Positions 1-6,991 of a stretch of 35,309 nucleotides of DNA are shown piece by piece (position 1 is the stretch's first letter; each line of letters opens with the position of its first letter). Below the pieces are notes generated by a model that saw only the letters and a list, made by a program, of their open reading frames with translations, did no database searches and was not told where the DNA came from. Both the position numbers and the translations under genes were made by a program. The DNA comes from Symsagittifera roscoffensis (Eukaryota > Xenacoelomorpha > Acoela > Convolutidae): assembly GCF_963678635.1 (NCBI RefSeq), contig NW_026971725.1, forward strand, positions 1 to 35,309, read 5' to 3'.

Positions 1-2934
1 AGACAACGCGAATACTACTCTCAATGCCACTTTACTGAAAGACCCCTCCTTCGTTGCATCCACCACTTCACCCATCGACTCAAGGATGTCTTTTATCGCT
101 GGCCATACTGCGTTTTCTGCTGTTGTAGGATCTCTGAGTCTGCTCAGAAAACCTCTACTGTGTAGATGGTCATTGATGCCAGCAAACACAATCGTAATTG
201 GATTCATGTCCGTCTGCCTTTGTACCCCTATAGCCAAAGATACTGATTGCAGTAGGTCCAGGTCGACCGCTGCCAACATTATGACGTCCGGCCAAAACAA
301 AGACTTGGAAGTGTACACGAACTCTGAATTCGCTACTACCATAATCTTGGCCTTCCTCATCTCTGCTTTGTCATAGGCGGCGAAGATGGTTTCATCTTTC
401 TTTATCGCTGTCAATCCGCCATATCTCTGGGCATCACCATCTTGGTTCACTAGTTTTGGGTACACTCTTTCCTTCACATGACCAGGGGGTGTCGTCAGCT
501 GCCTGAATATCTTCACGTGTTGTCCAATCGGCGCTCTCGTCGTCAGGAATCTTCCTGGTCTCTCTTCACGATTCCCCTCATCATGGCTCAATCTCACATC
601 TTGCAACGGTCTCGCATTCACTGGTCCCATCGTGTTGTTAGAGGGCAGTCCCTCCAAGTCAGCAAATCTCAAGGCCGTCGTGGAGCTGAAATTTATGCTA
701 GCGGCCATCAACCAGTCTATGCCGGTTATCGGGTACAATCTGCTGACGGATAGCATCGCTCCATTCAGCATCCTCCTTGCATCTTCGATGAAGCTTACTC
801 TCTGGAGATCCAGCTTCATTAGTTCGTCTTTGTATTTATGCCAGGGAGACGGTATGGGTCTCGACCACATCAATGAGCCTCTGCTCGGTCTCTCCTCTCG
901 ACTGGTACTCGTCGTCTCCGATCTAGTGTCCGATCTAGATGTGCCTGCTGTCTCTTCGATTGGGTTGACAGGTCCTATTCTTCTCCTAGGATGAATAGTC
1001 CTCCTCATCGGTGCCTCTCCCAATCGATCCTGTACGTCTGTTCTTCGACCTGGTTCGCTGGAGCTTTGTTGCCTGTAGTTCGTGACGGCCGGGACCGTAC
1101 CCAAGCGTGCTTCCAAGCTAGGAGGCACAAAGGTGGTAATCACCGCGTCACTCACTGTTCCTTCTTCCTTCAGCACTCCTGTGTCAAAGAGTTCTGCTTC
1201 CAGCTCGTCCACCCGCTCTTGGAAGACTCGATTCAACCAAGCTTGTCCTTCAATACTGTCGAAGTGGATGCCATCCGTGGTCAGTCTGGCCTGATCCATG
1301 GCTCTCAACTCATGTTCGATGTCCATGAGGATCATTCTTCCGGCATTTCGACTTGCTAGGTTCCTCAAGATGTTGTTCCACCTTACGACTCCCTCGTTGT
1401 GCCTTCTTCCTGAGGCTGTCAGGCTTCTCGTATTCATTGGCACAGTGCAAACGGTCAGTACCGCGCAATTGAATTTCTGCCAGAGGGTAGTAAACAAACA
1501 CACCATCATTGACTCCCATAGTGCTTCCTGCTCGTCTGAACCTCTGGAGATGTCATTCGTACCAACTAAGATCATCACATTGGGAATCCTCCCTGGATTC
1601 ATCAGTTCCACCATCCGATATAACTGGGCTATCGTCGCTCCTCCAAAGGCCATCACCGTGGTGACCCACGAGGTCCTCAAATTCGACAGCACTCTGATCA
1701 AGCTGTCTCGCAATATCAGATGAGATGTCCCGAGTGGTGGTTGCTGCAGGTTTACAGCCGGGCTCCAGGTAGCTCGATTGAAGCAGGCCCTCGGATCTGT
1801 CTCCGGAACTCCCGTGAAGTTGTATTTCAATTGATTATTCTTCTGCACGTCTATTATGCGAGACACTTTCTTCGCTGGTATCTTTCGTACTTTCCTCTCT
1901 GGGATTCTCGAGCTCCCCATGAGTGGTGTCACGTTACTTATCCCTTGTCTGATCATGGTCTGGGAGAGTTGTACTCTGCCCGTATCGTCAATTGTTCCAT
2001 AGGGTGCAGTCACTCCGGAACCTGGCGCATTCTTGTAAGCGACCAGTCGTCCCGCTGTCTCTATCAGTTTCCTCACTGTCTGTTCTACGACGGGGTCACC
2101 CAAGGTGTCACTAGGATCCGGGATCGTTACTCGATTTGTCTCTACTGGAGGTCGTGTCTCCGTTGTTTGACTCATTTCTCTAGGCGTCAAGAGCTCCATC
2201 GGGGACTGCCCACGAGGAATATCCCTTGCAGGTATCACTTTCTCCACGGCTGTTGTCAACGCCATCTGCTCCGATCGCTCTTTGTATTCCTGCCTCAAGC
2301 GCTCAATCTCTTGACCCTGCTTTTTGTTCCAGTCTTCAAACAACTTTCTCCACATGTCCCGATCTTCCTCCATCTGGAGCATGCTTCTGGTCATCTCGTC
2401 CAGCTCCTTCTTTGTGCTTTTCAGCTCATCGTTCATCTCGTCCAGATCTTGCATGGTTTGGTTCGTCTGAACCTTCTGTGCTACTTTCGCCCTTTTTGGT
2501 GGCACAGCTGCTCTCAGTGGTGAACCAGACGAGGTCGCCTCGCTGTTCATCTCCCGATGCATTCTCGTCAGCCCAGGTTTGGGCTTGGAGGGCATTGGCA
2601 TCTCACCTGGTTGGTAAGTCCTAGAACTTCCCAATCCAGGCTCATTCGCCAAGTCACTCCCTGAGAGAGCCCCGTTTCTCCACCTCATCACTCTCATGTT
2701 CGGGCGGTCTAGTACTCGTCTTTCTCCATATGCTGCCATCAACAGGACTTCCGTGGGGTGGTCCCCACGGTTGTCGTGCCCCAAGATGTTGATCAGGGCG
2801 GTCAGCAACATGACTACCTTTGGGTCCTCCAGAGCGAAGTCTCGATCGATCAGCCGACGATAGATCGCATCTATCATCGGTCCTACATATGCCTCTGCCA
2901 GGTCCATCAATTCATCCAAGTTGAAGTTGTCCAT
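1..2934 (-). CDS. Fourth ORF of the element: coiled coil plus SGNH-hydrolase-like protein (partial, 978 codons seen)
   Basis: Read from the ATG at 2934-2932, the frame stays open for 978 codons to the window edge; I checked every codon and found no stop. Residues 1-60 look helical. Residues 145-151 (PPKRAKV) resemble a basic nuclear-localisation motif, and 160-225 form a charged heptad-like coiled coil. Residues 400-580 carry SGNH/GDSL-hydrolase blocks: RDS at 409-411 (candidate nucleophile S411, in place of GDS), GG at 431-432, GTND at 458-461 and DGIH at 554-557 (Asp/His). Residues 620-700 are Arg/Ser-rich and probably disordered. Residues 859-978 hold a second block set with AGINDH at 918-923. 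Such folds deacylate or deacetylate small esters, but the substrate here is unknown. Copy B has the same start at the same place after the macro-like ORF, so it belongs to the retroelement. Esterase-type ORF1 proteins of some CR1/L2 LINEs offer a parallel. A host gene captured or domesticated at this site is the alternative. Confidence 0.85.
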   Translation of the reverse strand, partial: MDNFNLDELMDLAEAYVGPMIDAIYRRLIDRDFALEDPKVVMLLTALINILGHDNRGDHPTEVLLMAAYGERRVLDRPNMRVMRWRNGALSGSDLANEPGLGSSRTYQPGEMPMPSKPKPGLTRMHREMNSEATSSGSPLRAAVPPKRAKVAQKVQTNQTMQDLDEMNDELKSTKKELDEMTRSMLQMEEDRDMWRKLFEDWNKKQGQEIERLRQEYKERSEQMALTTAVEKVIPARDIPRGQSPMELLTPREMSQTTETRPPVETNRVTIPDPSDTLGDPVVEQTVRKLIETAGRLVAYKNAPGSGVTAPYGTIDDTGRVQLSQTMIRQGISNVTPLMGSSRIPERKVRKIPAKKVSRIIDVQKNNQLKYNFTGVPETDPRACFNRATWSPAVNLQQPPLGTSHLILRDSLIRVLSNLRTSWVTTVMAFGGATIAQLYRMVELMNPGRIPNVMILVGTNDISRGSDEQEALWESMMVCLFTTLWQKFNCAVLTVCTVPMNTRSLTASGRRHNEGVVRWNNILRNLASRNAGRMILMDIEHELRAMDQARLTTDGIHFDSIEGQAWLNRVFQERVDELEAELFDTGVLKEEGTVSDAVITTFVPPSLEARLGTVPAVTNYRQQSSSEPGRRTDVQDRLGEAPMRRTIHPRRRIGPVNPIEETAGTSRSDTRSETTSTSREERPSRGSLMWSRPIPSPWHKYKDELMKLDLQRVSFIEDARRMLNGAMLSVSRLYPITGIDWLMAASINFSSTTALRFADLEGLPSNNTMGPVNARPLQDVRLSHDEGNREERPGRFLTTRAPIGQHVKIFRQLTTPPGHVKERVYPKLVNQDGDAQRYGGLTAIKKDETIFAAYDKAEMRKAKIMVVANSEFVYTSKSLFWPDVIMLAAVDLDLLQSVSLAIGVQRQTDMNPITIVFAGINDHLHSRGFLSRLRDPTTAENAVWPAIKDILESMGEVVDATKEGSFSKVALRVVFALS

Positions 2935-3067
2935 TCTATTCTTTCAGGTTTGATTTGATTCGATTCGATATTTGACTCAAGTGAACTATTAAATGATCAA
3001 TCAGGATCTAGAAAAGAAGTCACAAATATCACACTTGTCTGTTTCACCTTAACATATATCGTTAAAA
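2926..3067. repeat. 142-bp direct duplication, left copy
   Basis: This stretch, which includes the start codon of the fourth ORF and the first part of the spacer, recurs at 3535-3676 with an offset of 609 and only a couple of substitutions. Copy B has it once, so the duplication is private to copy A. Confidence 0.9.
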
Positions 3068-3243
3068 TTTGCTTAAAAACAGTTCAGATAAAAAGATATT
3101 TATCCTAAAATTTATTAAAATCAATTGGTTTCTAAAATTTTGGAATTCGACCTAAGATTGGACAGTCCAAACTTTGGATCTATTCCCAAGATCGTCATTT
3201 AGTTGTTCATGGTCACTAACCCCTACTTACCCATGATCTTAAT

Positions 3244-3285
3244 AACCATAACATAACATGACATAACATAACATAACATAACACA
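3244..3285. repeat. (ATAAC)n microsatellite
   Basis: About seven imperfect ATAAC/ACATA units. A shorter tract of the same kind lies at the same place in the copy B spacer (about 22603-22628), so it was present in the common ancestor. Confidence 0.85.
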
Positions 3286-3319
3286 TATATCACATTTTAC
3301 ATACAACTTAGTCTTTGGC

Positions 3320-3535
3320 CTAACACTCTCTCGCACATCACGCAGCCTATACTTAAGTAATATTTCTTATGTAGATATACTTGTATGTTCGTATCAGAGA
3401 ATATCACGTGTACACTGCATCCTCGGGAATTGTACGCGCTTGTACACGTGATATTCTCTGATACGAACATACAAGTATATCTACATAAGAAATATTACTT
3501 AAGTATAGGCTGAGTGATGTGCGAGAGAGTGTTAG
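3320..3535. repeat. 95-bp near-perfect inverted repeat with 26-bp loop
   Basis: Arms 3320-3414 and 3441-3535 are reverse complements with a single mismatch. Comparison with copy B (22680-22790) shows that both arms derive from the C-terminal coding end of the macro-like ORF plus a little downstream sequence. The left arm keeps the normal orientation. The loop and right arm are inverted: the loop reads as the reverse complement of the next coding stretch. The right arm keeps the TGA stop seen in copy B, while the left arm has TGC at that codon. Confidence 0.95.
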
Positions 3536-3676
3536 TTGTCCATTCTATTCTTTCAGGTTTGATTTGATTCGATTCGATATTTGACTCAAGTGAGCTATTA
3601 AATGATCAATCAGGATCTAGAAAAGAAGTCACAAATATCACACTTGTCTGTTTCACCTTAATATATATCGTTAAAA
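3535..3676. repeat. 142-bp direct duplication, right copy
   Basis: Near-identical to 2926-3067. It sits between the 95-bp inverted repeat and the broken end of the macro ORF and supplies the last codons and stop of that ORF. It also carries an orphan copy of the fourth ORF's ATG context. Confidence 0.9.
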
Positions 3677-4769
3677 CTAGACCCTCTGCGTAGGGTAAGG
3701 TTTCATCGTCCGCTTCGATCTGTTCGCTTGGATCGTACACTGGAAGCGAGAGCTCCTTCACGTCCATTTCGACAAGGAAGTCCCTCAACCTCGTCAAAGA
3801 CAAGACTAGGTTCTCTGGGTCCACGTGCTGCTTCTCCGTCGCCCTCGTTACCAAGAAGCACAAGTATTTTCCCGGTATCTGCGACGCCGCCGGAGGTAAG
3901 GCTGCTACGCCCCCTATCCCTGGTCTTTGCTTCCAAAGGAATTCCACGTTTTTGTATTCTCTCTTAAAATCTGCCGCTAACGCTGTCCTAAAACTCATGT
4001 CTGCTGTGATTGCTATCGCACATGTTCTGTTTGTGAGTATGAAATCACTGTCTGTTAGTATTATGTTACTTGAATATTCATTTGGTAATATAAAATATGA
4101 CTCAACTACCCTGCCTATGTCAGGTTTCTTAGGTTCTTCGCCTGTCTCTGCTTCTAAGTCTCCTGTTTCTCTCGCTATTCTCAATTTTTTTATTATCAAG
4201 TTTTCAGTGTGGGTAAGTCCTACCCCCACTCCCCGGACAAAAATATCCATCGACGTCCCCGTCGATCGCATACCGGGTATCAAGTCGAGGTTAGAAGCTG
4301 GAATGAGTAGTCGTCCTTCCTGGGCAGCCCAGGAAGGATCATCTCGTTCGGTCTTGATGTATTTCATGCTTCCACGATCCACGTCTTGAATCGTGATGCT
4401 GGTCTCCTCTGGATCCGAGGTCGTTTCATTCAGCCACTCCAAGACACGCAGGTTCGTCAAGTCTTGTTCATATGACTGCTGTTGCTCGTCGTCGAATTCT
4501 ACCTCGGGTTTCGACCAGTCGTCAACCCACTCATCGTCGTGATCATCGACTATGTCAATGTCTTGTGACACAGTTATTTCCTCTAGACCCACTACTTCCT
4601 CCACTATCTTCTTTAGATCTATCCTATCCACTACAAAGTCGTCACCGTAAGGATTTAAGGATTGTATTTCTTTCTCGGTCTCATCCCGTCCTTCTGACGA
4701 GTCTGTATGGTGAACGGAAGAACCGGTTCCAAGTTCTTGGGAACCTCTATCTGTTCGGGATCCTGCCAA
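3606..4769 (-). pseudogene. Integrase-linker / macro-like domain region of Pol, copy A (broken at both ends)
   Basis: 387-codon ORF. Its first 38 codons are out of the ancestral frame because of an 8-bp tandem duplication at the upstream end; homology with copy B starts at NPYGDDF (residue 39). Residues 62-100 are strongly acidic. Residues about 237-347 read like a TARG1/OARD1-type macro domain: a hydrophobic CAIAITADMS strand, the ALAADF helix, a GVAALP strand, YLCFLVT, PENLVLSL helix and ELSLPVYDP. The glycine loops that contact ADP-ribose in active family members are not obvious, so binding or hydrolysis is uncertain. After VYDP the sequence jumps to a 52-bp patch copied from the linker and then to spacer sequence, so the last part of the domain, still present in copy B, is lost. 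In the ancestor this segment was continuous with integrase. Confidence 0.7.
3683..3734. repeat. 52-bp templated patch copied from 4774-4825
   Basis: The stretch from CCTCTGCGTAGGG to TTGGATC matches 4774-4825 (offset 1091) with one mismatch. Copy B lacks it and reads directly from CCTCTG into TTTGGATCGTAC. Short homologies at both ends fit a template switch. Confidence 0.85.
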
Positions 4770-5134
4770 TCTTCCTCTGCGTAGGGTAAGGTTTCATCGT
4801 CCGCTTCGATCTGTTCGTTTGGATCCAGGTCCAGCGGTGTATCCGTACCTTCCTCTACGTCTTCGTTTCCATCGTTCTTCTCCCTGGTGCCTTTTTCATT
4901 GACCTCACAAGCAGGATCCATCATCAGATAATCCCCTTCTTCCATGTCTGCAGGTATACACCAGTCTTCTGTCGATGGATTGTGTGGCTTTATATTCTCG
5001 TAGTGTGCGGCTCGGCCAGTACTCAGTCTATAAAAGCGTCCCTCCTGATGCACCTCTGTAATCATGAAGGGTCCCCTCCATTTTTTAGGAGCTTTTTTGT
5101 CCCTTTCGTTGGTATAACGTTCTGGAATACCCAT
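4655..5134 (-). pseudogene. Integrase C-terminal GPF module and acidic linker, copy A
   Basis: 159-codon ORF. Residues about 17-33 contain the KKWRGPFMITEV segment of the GPY/F module that ends Ty3/gypsy integrases. A Glu/Asp-rich linker follows (PADMEEGDYL, EKNDGNEDVEEG, PLDLDPNEQIEADDE), and the ORF ends with a basic RPRKK stretch. Compared with copy B it is out of frame with the preceding piece because one base is missing in the T run near 5080. It is also cut from the macro segment by the 8-bp duplication AATCCTTA at about 4648-4663 (read on the minus strand). In an undamaged element it would be the continuous C-terminal part of Pol. Confidence 0.75.
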
Positions 5135-5412
5135 ACGTAGTCTCCCACCGAGTAAGCCTTTGCACCAGCTGCTTTCTTGTCGAATCTTTTCCTCTGCCTT
5201 GCCTGTGCCTGCTGAGTGTTTCGTCTACACAAATCGTTCAGCTCCTGTTGGCGTCTGATCACATCCCTCACGTAGACCTGTGGGGACGTTTTCTTTCCCT
5301 CATATTCTGGGTAGAAGAAGGTTAAGGGTAAAGACTTTTCGTGTCCAGTTAGCATCATGTGTGGACTGACTCCAGTGGTGGAGTGTTGCGTGCTATTATA
5401 TGCTCCCATCAC
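5062..5412 (-). pseudogene. Integrase core, distal part, copy A
   Basis: 116-codon ORF matching copy B integrase just after the catalytic Glu helix: GAYNSTQHSTTGVSPHMMLTG and the PEYEGK region, then the RRQQELNDLCRRNTQQAQ helix and KAYSVGDYVWVFQ, typical of the end of the gypsy integrase core before the GPF module. It is separated from the upstream core by frameshift and runs out of frame at KNGGDPS, where one base is missing. Not functional on its own. Confidence 0.75.
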
Positions 5413-5434
5413 CTGTGGAAGGTATCTGTCTCAA

Positions 5435-6910
5435 TCAGTCATGTACCTGGAACAATATACTCTCAGCATCGACACTAACGTCCTGTTCTGTCTTTCCACT
5501 AAGCCATTCGTCTGAGGGTGGTATGTCGTGGAGTGAGCCTGAGCAACCTGTGAGCTCTTTCGTAAGCTCTCCTACGAAAGCTGTTCCATTATCCGATTGA
5601 AACGTCATCGGACAACCATGTCTTGCTATCCACGTATTGATCAGGTGGTCGCATGTCTCTTCCGCCGAGGCAGTTATGCAGGGCACGGCCTCTGCATACT
5701 TCGTGAAATGATCTATCATGACCAGCACCTGATTATAACCATTGTCTGTCATGCATATCTTTTGGTGATCTATTCGCACCACCTCGTTGAATTCAGACGA
5801 CTCGATCGATTGTAAAGGAAATCGCAACTTCCTTGGATCCTTGACCTGTTGGCATGACAGACATGCTGTTACCCATTTCTCGCATGCCTTTTTCATCCCA
5901 GGCCACTCAAAGCGCTTCAGGATCCTCTGATATACTTTGTCGATCCCCTGATGGCCCATCTGATCATGCGACCTGAATAATAGTTCTGGCTGATAGAGTT
6001 GCGGTAACACTATCGCGTTATACTTGTATAGGACTCTGTCTTCCTCTCTTCTTTTGCAAGCCACGATCCCGTCCTTGTTCAAATATAACCTCCCTTCCTT
6101 CTGCATGAAGTATTGTCTCAGGATGCGATAACTAACCTTCTCGAGGTTCCCTTTATCCGGAGAACCATTCTCGATCCACCTTTTCAGGTTGCTTGTCATG
6201 CGATCATTTCTCTGCGCTCTTAGAAGGTCCGAGAGTCTGTATCTCGCCTTCAAGTATGTCTTCATGACCCTCATCTGACTATTCAGCTCGTTGGGCTGAA
6301 GTGTGTCTTCTTCCATCTTAACGCACCAAATCTTCGCCAACGGTTGTGTTTCTTGTTCAAACGGCTGAAGATCAGTCCTGACTACCTCTTTCTGCGGCAA
6401 CAGGCTTATCGAACGTTTCGATACCGCTATCGTTTCTAAGTCATCCGCTGCGTTGTCAAAGACTCTTTCGCTTGGTATAAGGTAGCGATCGCTGTCAGGA
6501 TCCTGATACACCTCTCTGTCCAGGTCCCTTGCCCGAGTTTCCACTAGTAGCGTGTGTATCGCTAGTTCTGACAGTTCTGATCCCGAACTCGAGTTCCTGT
6601 CTGAATAGGTGTCCATTCCTGAGTTTCGGGAATCATCATCCGTCGAAGAGGTTGTGCTGGAGACTGCACGCTCCTCCAGATCATGTCTGTGCCTTCTTCG
6701 CATCCATCTGAACTCCCCTGACAAAACCTTGTTCTCTAGGTCCTGTTTCTCATCAGGAATTTTCTCGTCTATCTCAGACTCCCCGGACAAATTTTCTTGT
6801 CCCGGGTGTTGATCTTGTGATCGCTGGTTCTTTTCATCATTCGTCTCCCCGGACAAATAGTCTTGCAGCCGATTTTGTTCTACCTTTTTACCTTCCTTAT
6901 CCTGGTCCAC
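5435..6910 (-). pseudogene. Inter-domain linker and integrase N-terminus/core, copy A (frameshifted before the catalytic Glu)
   Basis: 491 codons in the same frame as the PR-RT-RH ORF; only a TGA just after QLVS separates them. Residues 19-66 hold a 22-residue tandem repeat starting LSGE (at 19, 41 and 63). Residues 70-240 are a charged linker. The zinc-binding domain has H315, H320, C350 and C353. The core shows the first Asp at D381 (RIDHQK) and the second at D440 (SDNG). After T454 the frame shifts, because 11 bases present in copy B (GTCTCATTAGC on the plus strand near 24595) are missing here near 5548. The third catalytic residue, Glu of FVERQN, is therefore not read. The start shown is not a real initiator; this is a continuation of Pol. 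Confidence 0.8.
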
Positions 6911-6991
6911 GAAGGTGACGGTTTTCTTTCGCTTGATGCTTCCCTGTTCTTTCTGTCCGTAAGAAGTACTGGTTAAAATCTCTTGGGGTAT

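Larger units (their letters stand above)
2935..3605. other. AT-rich spacer between macro ORF and fourth ORF, rearranged in copy A
   Basis: No coding sequence is evident. The equivalent spacer in copy B (22287-22681) is shorter and simple, so the extra length here comes from a direct duplication and an inverted duplication, listed separately. The shared part of the spacer is AT-rich and contains an (ATAAC)-type microsatellite in both copies. It could contain the leader or promoter for the fourth ORF, but I see no clear promoter or splice acceptor on the minus strand just before the ATG. Confidence 0.7.

Noticed and set aside
1720-2523. Plus-strand open frame of 267 codons
   Set aside because: It is antisense to the SGNH-type ORF, is rich in Cys, His, Leu and Arg as shadows of coding DNA are, and shows no domain.
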